Part shown: one piece after another, positions 44,217 to 53,245 of the stretch | Layout: every line of letters starts with the position of its first letter | Numbering within the stretch: the first letter of the stretch is position 1 | Source of the DNA: Roseovarius sp. | Lineage (GTDB): Bacteria > Pseudomonadota > Alphaproteobacteria > Rhodobacterales > Rhodobacteraceae | Assembly (NCBI GenBank): GCA_002720475.1 | Contig: PBIL01000024.1 | Location: 1-64,000, forward strand | Length of the DNA: 64,000 nt | Direction of reading: 5' to 3' | Made by a program: the position numbers and the translations under genes | The notes under the pieces: generated by a model | What the model was told of the DNA's origin: nothing | Databases searched by the model: none | The model's input: the letters and a program-made list of their open reading frames with translations, nothing else

Positions 44217-46475
44217 CTATCCTTCCAGCCGCGCCAGATCCGCCACCTGCCGGCAGGTCGCGCGGATGCGGCTCAGGAGGTTGAGCCGGTTGCGGCGGAT
44301 CACGGCATTCTCCGCGTTGACCTGGACCGTCTCGAAGAAGGCGTCGATGGGCGCGCGCAGGCGTGCCATGGCGGCCATGGCCCCGGCGAAATCCTCCGCC
44401 TCTAGGGCGGCGGCGATCTGCGGTTCGGCTGCGTCAAGCGCGGCGAACAGCGCGCGTTCCTCTTCGGTCTCGGCGAATTTCGCATTGGCCCCGTAGGAAT
44501 ATTCCACCCCGTCGCGCTCCTCGGCCTGGGTCAGGATGTTGTTGGCGCGGCGGAAGCCCTGCAACAGGTTCTCGCCATCGTCGGTCTTGAGGAACGTGTT
44601 CAGCGCCGTGGCGCGATGGACCACCAGCGTGAGATCGTCATTTCCGGGCATGGCAAGGCAGGCGTCTATCACGTCATGGCGCAGCCCCTCCTCGCGCAAA
44701 TGAACCTTGAGGCGGTCGTGGAAGAAGGCAAGCAGGTCATCGCTCAAGTCCGGCATGGCATCGGCCAGCTTGCCGATGAGGCTGCCATCGCCGGTCCGCA
44801 CAGGCTTGCCGCTCTCCTCGAGCCGGTCGAGCACCGCACGGAAGGCCGCGCCGAAGACCCCGTGATCCGCGATCTCATCGAGGATTTCCTCAAGCGTGTC
44901 GATCTCGTCATCGGAGGCCGCGTCCCTGTTGAGCGCGATCTTCTGGCGCAGAAGCTGCGCGTCGAAATGCCGGTCCAGCGCGATCCGCAGGTCATTGGCC
45001 AGGACCAGCCGGATCACCCCGAGCGCGGCGCGGCGCAAGGCGTAGGGATCCTTCGATCCGGTGGGTTTCTCGTCGATCGCCCAGAAGCCCGTCAGCATGT
45101 CGATCTTGTCGGCGAGTGCGACAGTGACCGAGACCGGAGCGGAGGGCACCGCGTCCGAGGGACCGAGCGGCTTGTAATGCGCCTCGATGGCTGCCGCGAC
45201 GGAAGGATCAAGACCCGCCGCTTCGGCGTAATAGCGCCCCATAAGCCCCTGCAATTCGGGAAATTCGCCGACCATCTCGGATTGCAGATCGGCCTTGCAG
45301 AGCCTTGCTGCCTGTTCTGCCCGATCGGCCTCTGCCCCCACCAGCGGCGCGATCTCGCGCGCCAGTGCCGCGATGCGCGCCACCCGGTCGGCCAGTGATC
45401 CCAGTTGCCCGTGGAAGGTCACGTCGCGCAGCCCTTCGGCCATGCCCTCAAGGCCCCTTTCCCGCACCGTGCGCAGGTCATTCTCCCAGAAGAACTTGGC
45501 GTCCGAGAGACGTGCCGCCAGCACCTTCCGATTGCCCGCGAGGATGGTCGCGCCGTGATCCGCCGTCTCGACATTGGCGACGGTGACGAAGCGTTCGATG
45601 CGGCCGGTCTTGGGATTGCGCACCGAAAAGAACTTCTGATGTTCCTTCATCGAGGTCTGCAACACCTCGGGCGGCAGGTCGAGAAAATCGTCGCCGATCG
45701 GGCCCATCAGCACCACCGGCCATTCCACCAGCCCCGCGATCTCCGCCAGAAGTCCGCGATCCTCGACCACCTCGCAACCGGCGGCAAAGGCCTGATTGGT
45801 GGCCTCCTGCCAGATCGCCTCGGCCCGCTCGCTTGCGTCCGGAACCACATGTGCGCGCTTGAGCTTTGCGGTGTAATCCTCAAAAGACACGACAGGAAAA
45901 GCGTCCGGAGCCATGAAGCGGTGGCCGCGCGTGGTGTTGCCCGCGCGGATGCCGTCCACCTCCATCTCCACCACCTGCGCCTCGCCGTCGTCACCGGTCA
46001 GGATGCAGAGGACGGAGTGCAGCGGACGCACCCAGCGAAGCGTGCCGCTGCCCCAGCGCATCGACTTGGGCCAGGGGAAGCTGCGGATGACCCTTTCCAG
46101 CGCCTCGGCCACGATCTCGGCTGCCGGACGGCCGGGGCGGGGGATCGAGGCGACATAGACCTGACCCTTTTTCTCGTCGCGGATTTCGAGATCGTCGCGG
46201 CTGACACCCGCGCCGCGCAGAAATCCCTCGATGGCCTGTTCGGGCGCATCGACGCGCGGACCCTTGCGTTCCTCGCGGATCGTCGGGCTGGTCGCCGAGA
46301 GCCCCTGCACCGAGAGCGCCAGCCGCCGGGGCGTGGCAAGGCCTGCCGCCCCCGCATAGCTCAGCCCCGCCTCGACCAGTGCGTCGGTCATCAGCCGCTT
46401 GAGATCCTCGGCGGCCCGCGCCTGCATCCGCGCGGGGATTTCCTCGGAGAAGAGTTCGATCAGCAGATCGGGCAT
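44217..46475 (-). CDS. glyS: glycyl-tRNA synthetase beta subunit
   Basis: GlyS (752 residues) is the tRNA-binding beta chain of the alpha2beta2 glycyl-tRNA synthetase. The N-terminus MPDLLIELFSEEIPARMQ is the family start. The tRNA-editing/HD-like middle region (ALADKIDMLTGFWAIDEKPTGSKDPYALRRAALG) and the C-terminal anticodon-binding domain are present. It lies three bases after the DUF6446 gene, downstream of glyQ, in a leftward operon glyQ-DUF6446-glyS. Confidence 0.96.
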   Translation of the reverse strand: MPDLLIELFSEEIPARMQARAAEDLKRLMTDALVEAGLSYAGAAGLATPRRLALSVQGLSATSPTIREERKGPRVDAPEQAIEGFLRGAGVSRDDLEIRDEKKGQVYVASIPRPGRPAAEIVAEALERVIRSFPWPKSMRWGSGTLRWVRPLHSVLCILTGDDGEAQVVEMEVDGIRAGNTTRGHRFMAPDAFPVVSFEDYTAKLKRAHVVPDASERAEAIWQEATNQAFAAGCEVVEDRGLLAEIAGLVEWPVVLMGPIGDDFLDLPPEVLQTSMKEHQKFFSVRNPKTGRIERFVTVANVETADHGATILAGNRKVLAARLSDAKFFWENDLRTVRERGLEGMAEGLRDVTFHGQLGSLADRVARIAALAREIAPLVGAEADRAEQAARLCKADLQSEMVGEFPELQGLMGRYYAEAAGLDPSVAAAIEAHYKPLGPSDAVPSAPVSVTVALADKIDMLTGFWAIDEKPTGSKDPYALRRAALGVIRLVLANDLRIALDRHFDAQLLRQKIALNRDAASDDEIDTLEEILDEIADHGVFGAAFRAVLDRLEESGKPVRTGDGSLIGKLADAMPDLSDDLLAFFHDRLKVHLREEGLRHDVIDACLAMPGNDDLTLVVHRATALNTFLKTDDGENLLQGFRRANNILTQAEERDGVEYSYGANAKFAETEEERALFAALDAAEPQIAAALEAEDFAGAMAAMARLRAPIDAFFETVQVNAENAVIRRNRLNLLSRIRATCRQVADLARLEG

Positions 46476-46478
46476 GGC

Positions 46479-47000
46479 TCAGTTTCCTTGCGGGGGCGGG
46501 GGGCAGTCCGCAGGTGCGGGCTGGCCGTCGAAGACCTTCTCGCCGCAGCGGTTGATCTGGTGCCAGGCATAGGCGCGCCCGTCCCGCGTGATGGCGATGA
46601 CGCGGTCGATGCCGTAGCGGACATGCGCCTCTGACAGATACGCGCGCGCGCGCCCCTCCTCGAGCGCGGCCCCAAGGGCCTTGGCGTCGAAACAGTCGAA
46701 CCAGCCGGGCGCGTTGAGCGGCTCGGCCTGCGGATAGGGCACAAGGCCCACGTCCTGCGGCAGTTGTGCGGTGAAACAGGCGCGGAACCGGATAGGCGAG
46801 CTTTCGGCGTCGATGGCGCGGAAATCGGAGACCGGCAGGTCGATCACGTCGCCGCTGGCCAGCGTGATCCTCATCTCCACCGCGCCGCCATCGCGGGCCA
46901 GCCGCGCCTCATGATAGAAATGATAGACCTGGAGGTAATAGAGCGCCCCCCCGGCCAGGGCCGCCGCGACGAGGATGACGATGCTCAGAACCTTGCCCAT
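46479..47000 (-). CDS. DUF6446-type membrane-anchored protein between glyQ and glyS
   Basis: This 173-residue protein has an N-terminal membrane helix ([20 protein letters not shown]) and a soluble periplasmic part with VEMRITLASGDVIDLPVSDF, IRFRACFTAQLPQDVG and a C-terminal CGEKVFDGQPAPADC. The ATG overlaps the last base of the glyQ stop. It lies between the two glyRS subunit genes in this group, so it must be co-transcribed with them, but there is no known biochemical link. Function unknown. Confidence 0.8.
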   Translation of the reverse strand: MGKVLSIVILVAAALAGGALYYLQVYHFYHEARLARDGGAVEMRITLASGDVIDLPVSDFRAIDAESSPIRFRACFTAQLPQDVGLVPYPQAEPLNAPGWFDCFDAKALGAALEEGRARAYLSEAHVRYGIDRVIAITRDGRAYAWHQINRCGEKVFDGQPAPADCPPPPQGN

Positions 47001-47932
47001 CAGCCCGCCTGCCCCCCGGCCGCCGTCTGCACGAAGGCGTCGGCGCAGGCCCGGGCGAGCGCGCGGACGCGGCCGATATAGGCCTGCCGCTCGGTCACGG
47101 AGATGACGCCGCGCGCGTCGAGCAGGTTGAAGATGTGGCTGGCCTTGATGCACTGATCATAGGCGGGATGGGCCATGACGATGCGTTTGCCGGTCTTGGG
47201 GTCTTCGGACGGGGCGGCGAGGATCGCGGCGCATTCGGCCTCTGCCTCCTCGAAATGGCGCAAGAGAACCTCGGTATCGGCGGTATCGAAGTTGTAGCGC
47301 GAATATTCCTCCTCGGTCTGACGGAACAGGTCGCCATAGCTGAGCGGAATGGGCGCATCGGGATCGTTGAAGGGCATGTCCATGACGTGATCGACGCCCA
47401 GCACATACATCGCCAGCCGCTCGAGCCCGTAGGTGAGCTCGCCCGGCACAGGATGGCAGTCATGCCCGCCGACCTGCTGGAAATAGGTGAACTGGCTCAC
47501 CTCCATGCCGTCGCACCAGACCTCCCATCCCAGACCCCAGGCCCCGAGCGTGGGGCTTTCCCAGTCATCCTCGACAAAGCGGATGTCGTGGCGGGCGGCG
47601 TCGATGCCGATGGCCGCGAGCGAGCCGAGATAGAGATCCTGAAGATCGGGCGGGCTCGGCTTGATGAGCACCTGGAACTGGTAATAATGCTGGAGGCGGT
47701 TCGGGTTCTCGCCGTAGCGCCCGTCGGTGGGCCTGCGCGAGGGCTGCACATAGGCCGCCGCCCAGGGGCGCGGCCCGAGGCTGCGCAGCGTGGTCGCCGG
47801 GTGGAAGGTGCCCGCGCCCACCTCCATGTCATAGGGTTGCAGGATGGCGCAGCCGCGACCGGCCCAATAGTCCTGAAGCCGCAGGAGAACCTCCTGAAAG
47901 CTGCGCGGTTGCGGCGTGCTGATGTCCGTCAT
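47000..47932 (-). CDS. glyQ: glycyl-tRNA synthetase alpha subunit
   Basis: GlyQ (310 residues) is the catalytic class II alpha chain. Visible motifs are [20 protein letters not shown] and [20 protein letters not shown] (motif 1 region), [20 protein letters not shown] with [17 protein letters not shown] (motif 2), and [15 protein letters not shown] (motif 3). The N-terminal start and length match the family (about 300). It heads the operon glyQ-DUF6446-glyS. Confidence 0.96.
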   Translation of the reverse strand: MTDISTPQPRSFQEVLLRLQDYWAGRGCAILQPYDMEVGAGTFHPATTLRSLGPRPWAAAYVQPSRRPTDGRYGENPNRLQHYYQFQVLIKPSPPDLQDLYLGSLAAIGIDAARHDIRFVEDDWESPTLGAWGLGWEVWCDGMEVSQFTYFQQVGGHDCHPVPGELTYGLERLAMYVLGVDHVMDMPFNDPDAPIPLSYGDLFRQTEEEYSRYNFDTADTEVLLRHFEEAEAECAAILAAPSEDPKTGKRIVMAHPAYDQCIKASHIFNLLDARGVISVTERQAYIGRVRALARACADAFVQTAAGGQAG

Positions 47933-48111
47933 GCGAATGGCCCCCGGAATTGCCGCCCCTACCTAGGCCGGGGGCGGGGCGCGGTCAACGCGGCTTGTGC
48001 GGCGTGCCCGCGCATATTTGGGGTGCATCGGGGCGCGGTTTTGGTAGAACGGCGGGAACGGGCCGGATGTCCCGCGACACGGACCCAGGGCACGACCATT
48101 CGGGAAGGATC

Positions 48112-49833
48112 ATGATGCGTTTCGTTACCGCCCTTGTTCTGTTGCTGCTTCTCGCCCCGGCCCTTCTGCGCGCCCAGACCGGGCCGGGCGACGGGGCCAC
48201 CGTTTTCGTGCAGATCGAGGCGCAGCCGAGCCTTGCCGAGGCGCGGGCGCGGGCGCGGGCGATTGCCGCGCGCCTGCCCGATGTGAACGGCTTCGCGCTC
48301 GGCGGTGGATGGTATGCGATCGCGCTCGGCCCCTATCGGGAGGACGAGGCGGCGCGTGTGCTCCGGGTCTATCGCGCCGAGGGCGTGATCGCGCGCGACA
48401 GCTATATCGCGCAAGCCGCCGATTACGGACAGCGGTTCTGGCCGGTGGGGGCCGCCCCCCTGCCCTCCGCGACCCCGCTGCCGGAGCCGGCCGCGACCCC
48501 CGCCGCGCCCGACGAGACCCTGCGCGAGGCCCGCGCAAGCGAGGCGCGCCTGAGCCGCGAGGAGCGCGCCGCGCTTCAGGTCGCGCTGGAATGGGCCGGG
48601 GTCTACCGGGGGGCCATTGACGCGGCCTTCGGCCAGGGCACCCGCGCGGCCATGGCCGAATGGCAGCGCCGCAACGGGTTCGAGGCGACAGGCGTGCTGA
48701 CCACGCGCCAGCGCGCGGAACTGCTGCGCCAATACAATGCCGTTCTGGACGGGCTCGGGCTCAAGACCGTGCGCGATGCGGAAGCGGGCATCGAGATGGT
48801 GCTGCCGCTCGGCATCGTGGCCTTCGACCGTCACGAGCCGCCCTTTGCCCATTACACCGCCACGGGCGATCTGCCCGCGCGGGTGCTGCTCATCAGCCAG
48901 CCGGGCGACCGCGTGACGCTGAGCGCGCTCTACGACATTCTGCAAAGCCTCGAGATCGTGCCCGAGGAGGGAGAGCGCAACCTCGGGCCGGACAGCTTTA
49001 CGCTCACCGGCGCGAATGCGCGCCTCGTCTCTCATACCCGCGCCTGGCTTGAGAATGGGGAGATCAAGGGCTTTACCCTGGTCTGGCCCGCCGGGGACGA
49101 GGAGCGGCGCACCCGGCTCCTGGCCGCGATGGAGCAAAGCTTTGCCCGACTGCCCGGCACGCTGCCGCCGGTCGCCGCACCGGCGGCGGGCACCGGACGC
49201 CGCGACCTCGTTTCCGGTCTCGAACTGCGGCGGCCCAGGCTCTCGCGCTCGGGCTTCTTCGTCGATCCGCACGGCGCGGTGCTGACCACGCTCGAGGCGG
49301 TGCGCGGCTGCGGGCGCATCACGCTTGACGAGACCTATCGCGCCGATATCGCCCATGTGGACGAGCGGCTCGGCATCGCCATCCTGCGGCCGCGCGAACC
49401 GCTTGCGCCCATGGAAGTGGCGCGCTTCCAGGAGGCCGCGCCGCCACGCCTGGCGCGGGTGGCGGTGGCGGGCTATTCCTACGAGGGGCTGCTCGACGCG
49501 CCGAGCGTGACCTTCGGCCAGGTCGAGGAGATCGGCGGGCTTGCGGGCGAGGCGCATCTGACGCGGCTCGCGCTGGCCGCGCGGCCCGGCGACCGGGGCG
49601 GGCCGGTGGTGGATGCGGGCGGCGCGGTGCTGGGGATGCTGGTGCCCGGCGCGCCCGAGGGGCGCAGCCTGCCCGAGGGCGTGAGCTTTGCCGCCAGCAA
49701 CGGCGCGCTGCAGGAGGTGCTGGTGCGCGGCGGCATCGCCCCGCAGACCACGCGCGCGGCGGGCGATCTCTCGGCCGAGACGCTCAGCGACCGGGCCGCG
49801 GCGATGACCGTGCTCGTGAGCTGTTGGGAATAA
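48112..49833 (+). CDS. secreted peptidoglycan-binding protein with inactive trypsin-like domain
   Basis: The 573-residue protein has a signal peptide (MMRFVTALVLLLLLAPALLRA). A SPOR-like region with FVQIEAQPSLAEARARARAI follows, then a peptidoglycan-binding-1 domain at about residues 150-200 (LEWAGVYRGAIDAAFGQGTR). The C-terminal trypsin-fold domain has FFVDPHGAVLTTLEAVRGCG, LGIAILRPREPLAPM and RPGDRGGPVVDAGGAVLGML. In active relatives these read TNAHVV, DLALL and GNSGGPV; here the His, Asp and Ser of the triad are replaced (Ser by Arg in GDRGGPV, about residue 493). It is therefore probably a pseudo-protease that binds but does not cut. Confidence 0.8.
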   Translation: MMRFVTALVLLLLLAPALLRAQTGPGDGATVFVQIEAQPSLAEARARARAIAARLPDVNGFALGGGWYAIALGPYREDEAARVLRVYRAEGVIARDSYIAQAADYGQRFWPVGAAPLPSATPLPEPAATPAAPDETLREARASEARLSREERAALQVALEWAGVYRGAIDAAFGQGTRAAMAEWQRRNGFEATGVLTTRQRAELLRQYNAVLDGLGLKTVRDAEAGIEMVLPLGIVAFDRHEPPFAHYTATGDLPARVLLISQPGDRVTLSALYDILQSLEIVPEEGERNLGPDSFTLTGANARLVSHTRAWLENGEIKGFTLVWPAGDEERRTRLLAAMEQSFARLPGTLPPVAAPAAGTGRRDLVSGLELRRPRLSRSGFFVDPHGAVLTTLEAVRGCGRITLDETYRADIAHVDERLGIAILRPREPLAPMEVARFQEAAPPRLARVAVAGYSYEGLLDAPSVTFGQVEEIGGLAGEAHLTRLALAARPGDRGGPVVDAGGAVLGMLVPGAPEGRSLPEGVSFAASNGALQEVLVRGGIAPQTTRAAGDLSAETLSDRAAAMTVLVSCWE

Positions 49834-49955
49834 TTTTCTCCAAACGCCCCGATCCTGCCACGAAGACGGCCCCGGCGGGCCGCGCGCGTCGGGCGTGATC
49901 GGCTCCGGAGCCGCGCCTTCCGGGCGCGGCCCGCCCAGAAGCACGGAGAGAGATC

Positions 49956-50246
49956 ATGACCGGACACCCCATCGCCCTGGCCGCCTGTTGTGCCTGTCTG
50001 GCCGCGCCCGCGGCCCTTGCCGGGCCCGAGCCCGATCACGGCGGTTACACCACGGCCATCCATGGCGGCACCAGCCGGATAACACCCCCCGCCGACCATC
50101 CCGGCCAGTGGTGGACGCATCCCGCAGGCTGCCAGTATTCGCGCGCGGGCCGACCGGGCGAGGTGGTGTGGTATCTCATCATCAACACGTCGCGGCCCGA
50201 ATGTCCGTCCTATATCGCCACGCGCGGCGGGCGCGACGTCTACTGA
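49956..50246 (+). CDS. small secreted hypothetical protein
   Basis: The 96-residue product has a signal peptide (MTGHPIALAACCACLAAPAALA) and a short mature domain with GGYTTAIHGGTSRITPPADH, then QYSRAGRPGEVVWYLIINTS and CPSYIATRGGRDVY. Two cysteines in the mature part (GCQYS and PECPS) could form a disulphide. The ribosome site GGAGAGAG is good. No family is recognised. Confidence 0.65.
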   Translation: MTGHPIALAACCACLAAPAALAGPEPDHGGYTTAIHGGTSRITPPADHPGQWWTHPAGCQYSRAGRPGEVVWYLIINTSRPECPSYIATRGGRDVY

Positions 50247-50252
50247 GCGCGC

Positions 50253-51701
50253 TCAGGGCCGCCAGAAGCGCGGCACCAGAAGCACGATCACGGCGATGAT
50301 CTCGAGCCGTCCCATGAGCATGGCGAGGATCATCAGCGCCTTCGCCGCCTCGGGGAAAGCCTGGACCGAGCCGGTCGGCCCCACGCTCGGGCCGAAGGCC
50401 GGGCCGATGTTGAAAATCGCGGTCCATGCCCCGGTGACCGATTCCATCAGCGTGAGCCCGGTCAGTTCGAGCGCCACCGAGAAGAGGCCAAGCGAGAGGA
50501 TATACATGGTGAAGAGCAGCATCACCGATTGCAGCACCTCGTCCTCCACCCGCCGCCCCTCGTGGCGCAGCACCAGCACCGAGGAGGGGTGGAAGATCCG
50601 CCGCGCCTGCTGGCCGAGCGCGCGCAGCATGATCTGGTAGCGGAAGATCTTGATCGAGCAGCCGGTGGAACTCGTGCAGCCGCCGATCGCGCCGACGATG
50701 ATCAGGATGGCAAAGGAGAAATGGCCATAGGCCGTCACGTCCCCGTCGCCGAAGCCGGTGCCGGAAAAGATCGACACGACGTTGAAGAGCCGCTCGCGCA
50801 GGCGCTCTTCCTCGAACCGGCCGAGGGCAAGGATGTCATAGGCCGCGATCAGCGCGAAAGCGTAGAAGAGCCAGCGCACATAGGTGCGCACCTGCGTGTC
50901 GCGCCAGAGCGGTTTCGCGTCGCCGTAAACAAGCTGCATCAGCCGCACGAAAGGAACCGAAGAGAGGATCATGAACAGGGTCGCGGCATATTGCGGCGCA
51001 CCGGGAAACGCCCCGAAGGAGGCATCCATGGTCGAGAAGCCGCCGGTGGACACGGTGGTGAGCGCGTGAACGGTCGCGTCGAAGGCATCCATCCCGAGCG
51101 CGAGATAGCTCACCGTGCAGACCGCCGTCAGTCCCAGGTAGATGTTGAGCACCCCCTTGGAGATATCCACGGTGCGCGGCAGCGCCTTGCCCAGCGTGTC
51201 GAATCCCTCGGCACGAAAGAACTGCATGCCGCCCACGCGCATCTCGGGCAGGAAGACCAGCGCCACGATGACGATCCCGAGCCCGCCCAGCCATTGCAGG
51301 ATGCCGCGCCACAGCAGAAGCCCCTTCGGCAGGTCGTCGAGCCCGGCGATGACGGTGGTGCCGGTCGTCGTCATGCCCGACATCGATTCGAAGATCGCAT
51401 CGACAAGGCCGAGCCGGGTCTCGCCCAGCATGAAGGGCAGCGCCCCGAACAGCGGCAGCGCCACCCAGACGGCGGTGGTGAGCAGGAAAGCCTGCTGGAT
51501 GCTGAGCCCCTGCCCCACCGAATTGCGGCAGGCAAGCGCCACCAGACCGCCGGTCAGACAGGTCACGATCAGGCTTTCGGCGAAGACCGGCCAGTGCTCG
51601 CGCCCCTCGGCGATGTCCACCAGCAGAGGCAAGGCCATGGTCGCCCCCATGGCCATGACCATGAGCCCGACCAGATATCCCACGGGGCGCACATCGAACA
51701 T
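50253..51701 (-). CDS. trkH: TrkH-family potassium uptake channel subunit
   Basis: TrkH (482 residues) is the potassium-conducting membrane subunit. The four pore-loop repeats with selectivity-filter glycines are visible: SMSGMTTTGTTVI, ALTTVSTGGFSTMDASFG, FSGTGFGDGDVTAYG and a final GAWTAIFNIGPAFGPSVG. The extra loop GAIGGCTSSTGCSIKIFRY is typical. It needs a TrkA-type cytoplasmic gating ring, not encoded in the window. The start ATG 51701 with a GCCTCATG context is accepted. Confidence 0.93.
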   Translation of the reverse strand: MFDVRPVGYLVGLMVMAMGATMALPLLVDIAEGREHWPVFAESLIVTCLTGGLVALACRNSVGQGLSIQQAFLLTTAVWVALPLFGALPFMLGETRLGLVDAIFESMSGMTTTGTTVIAGLDDLPKGLLLWRGILQWLGGLGIVIVALVFLPEMRVGGMQFFRAEGFDTLGKALPRTVDISKGVLNIYLGLTAVCTVSYLALGMDAFDATVHALTTVSTGGFSTMDASFGAFPGAPQYAATLFMILSSVPFVRLMQLVYGDAKPLWRDTQVRTYVRWLFYAFALIAAYDILALGRFEEERLRERLFNVVSIFSGTGFGDGDVTAYGHFSFAILIIVGAIGGCTSSTGCSIKIFRYQIMLRALGQQARRIFHPSSVLVLRHEGRRVEDEVLQSVMLLFTMYILSLGLFSVALELTGLTLMESVTGAWTAIFNIGPAFGPSVGPTGSVQAFPEAAKALMILAMLMGRLEIIAVIVLLVPRFWRP

Positions 51702-51757
51702 GAGGCGCAGCCTTGGCGCGGGGGTCTGCCCCTGTCAAGCGGCACGGCTGCGCGGTC

Positions 51758-51991
51758 TCAGGCCGGTTCTGTCAGCAGATCCTCGAACACGAAGGCCGGG
51801 ATATCGGCGCGGCTGAGCCCCATCGCGGCAAGGTCGCGGTCGCTCAGCGCCTGAAGGCGCATGACGCTCTCGACGCGCCTGCGCGAGAGCATGAAGGCGT
51901 TCATGCCCGCCGCGCGTTCGGCAAGGAACGTGTCGAGATCGCGCCGCCATCCGGCGGGCAGGAAACGGGGGTCTAGGCGATCTGCGGTCAT
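51758..51991 (-). CDS. DUF1127-type small protein
   Basis: The 77-residue protein has the C-terminal DUF1127-like helix pair RVESVMRLQALSDRDLAAMG and LSRADIPAFVFEDLL. Such proteins are abundant in Rhodobacteraceae and are linked in some species to RNA-based regulation and phosphate/stress physiology. It is preceded by a palindrome-like GCCGC-ATT-GCAGC element about 100 bp upstream. Confidence 0.75.
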   Translation of the reverse strand: MTADRLDPRFLPAGWRRDLDTFLAERAAGMNAFMLSRRRVESVMRLQALSDRDLAAMGLSRADIPAFVFEDLLTEPA

Positions 51992-52092
51992 CGGGTGCCC
52001 TTCTCGTCGGTTGCGAGACGTTCCTCCCCAAGGCGCAGTCTATCATATCGAACCTCCCGAATCGCGGGACCGCGACCGGGATCGGCAAGGTG

Positions 52093-52108
52093 TTGCCGCA
52101 TTGCAGCA
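52093..52108. promoter_or_regulatory. imperfect PhaR-like palindrome upstream of DUF1127 gene
   Basis: TTGCCGC-ATT-GCAGCA matches, with one mismatch, the arms of the perfect palindrome at 53141 (TTGCTGC-AAT-GCAGCAA). It sits in the gap upstream of the 51758-51991 gene, about 100 bp from its start. No clear promoter elements were found around it. Confidence 0.4.
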
Positions 52109-52155
52109 CAGGCCCCGCCCGCTTGCCGGGCGCGGGCCGTGGGGATCTGCGCCGC

Positions 52156-52380
52156 TCAGGCGTAGAACATGTCCCTGAAGACGTGATAGGCGATCTCGTC
52201 GCGGCGGATACCGAGACGCGCGAGCTCGGCATCGGATTTCGCCTCGAGCGCCTCGATCCGGGCGCGGCGGGACCGAAGCCGCGCGCTGCGCTCGACACCG
52301 CGGGCAAGCGCCTCGACAAACCGCGTCCAGAACCCCGGACGCAGGGTGGAGGAAATTTCGGTGGTGGTGGTGGTGGTCAT
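52156..52380 (-). CDS. DUF1127 family small protein
   Basis: The 74-residue protein begins MTTTTTTEISSTLRPGFW and carries the DUF1127 pattern RSRRARIEALEAKSDAELAR with LGIRRDEIAYHVFRDMFYA. It is the second DUF1127-like gene in a row, separated by about 165 bp from the first. The six ATC/ACC-type threonine codons at the start form a short simple-sequence run. Function is not settled; the family has been implicated in small-RNA and stress regulation. Confidence 0.85.
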   Translation of the reverse strand: MTTTTTTEISSTLRPGFWTRFVEALARGVERSARLRSRRARIEALEAKSDAELARLGIRRDEIAYHVFRDMFYA

Positions 52381-52504
52381 CTGGAAACCTCACGGATGTG
52401 ATGCGTTTCCTCCCTGAACTGAATCTAGGGCACGGGGGCCGGGATGACGAGCGCCAAAACCGAATGGCCGGGTTGCGCCGCGCGCATCCCGACCAGTCAA
52501 GCCC

Positions 52505-53068
52505 TTATTCCGTCTCGACTTTTGATGCGCGCACGGGAAGCGGCGGCGGGGCCGAGGGCGCGCGCGGACGCTTGGGCGCAGTGTCGAGCCCGGCCGTGTC
52601 GGCCGGTTTGGCCGGCGCGGCGGGCGTCACGGGCCGATCCGCTTTCGGCTCGGGTGCCGCGGCGCGCGCGGGCGATGGTTGCGCCACAGGGGCGGGCCGC
52701 GACGACGCGGATTCGGCCTTCGGCACGGGCTTCCGGGCGGTCCTGGCTTGCGGCTTCGCCGCGGGGGCGGGCTTGGCCACCGGTTCGGGTTTCGTCGCCG
52801 AGGGCTCTTCCTTGATCACGGGCAGCGACGGTTTGGCCGGGGTCGCGGATTTTGCCGCAGGCTCGGCAGCGGCGCGTGCGGCACGCGGCCTTGCCGGGGA
52901 CGCGGTGCGCGCGGGGGCCTCTGCGGTCCTGAAAAGCGGTCCGAAGGGCGTGGCGCGCAGACCCGCCTCGGTCATGATCCGGGCGATTCGCAACTGGGTT
53001 TCGACCATGTAGCCGGTCAGCCGGATGCTGGCGGCAGACAGCTTGAGCGGCAGATCGGGTGCAAGCAT
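52505..53068 (-). CDS. phasin-like protein with Ala/Pro/Lys-rich C-terminal tail
   Basis: The 187-residue protein has a short amphipathic N-terminal part (LPLKLSAASIRLTGYMVETQ, LRIARIMTEAGLRATPFGPL). It is followed by a long low-complexity Ala/Pro/Lys/Arg-rich tail from about residue 50, resembling histone H1-like or granule-associated tails. No phasin signature is clear by eye. The promoter region carries a perfect TTGCTGC-AAT-GCAGCAA palindrome similar to PhaR sites, which regulate polyhydroxyalkanoate granule genes, so a granule-associated role is attractive but speculative. Confidence 0.6.
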   Translation of the reverse strand: MLAPDLPLKLSAASIRLTGYMVETQLRIARIMTEAGLRATPFGPLFRTAEAPARTASPARPRAARAAAEPAAKSATPAKPSLPVIKEEPSATKPEPVAKPAPAAKPQARTARKPVPKAESASSRPAPVAQPSPARAAAPEPKADRPVTPAAPAKPADTAGLDTAPKRPRAPSAPPPLPVRASKVETE

Positions 53069-53140
53069 GAGTTCTGATCCTCTTCGTCAGGTGACGGCCA
53101 TGATGGCACGAACAGGTGACAGGCGTGTTGCGCCCGTCTC

Positions 53141-53157
53141 TTGCTGCAATGCAGCAA
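53141..53157. promoter_or_regulatory. PhaR-like operator overlapping the phasin-like promoter
   Basis: TTGCTGC-AAT-GCAGCAA is a perfect 7-bp inverted repeat with a 3-base spacer, similar to the CTGC-Nx-GCAG sites of PhaR. On the minus strand a -35 TTGACC (53169-53174) and a -10-like CATTGC (53146-53151) with 17 bp between them overlap it. The gene start is 73 bp downstream. Confidence 0.55.
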
Positions 53158-53245
53158 AAACCATGCGAGGTCAAATCACATCATGCACATGGAGCAATGC
53201 CCCGCCGACGCCGCGCATCGTTCAGCCCGAAGATCGGGCAGAAGC

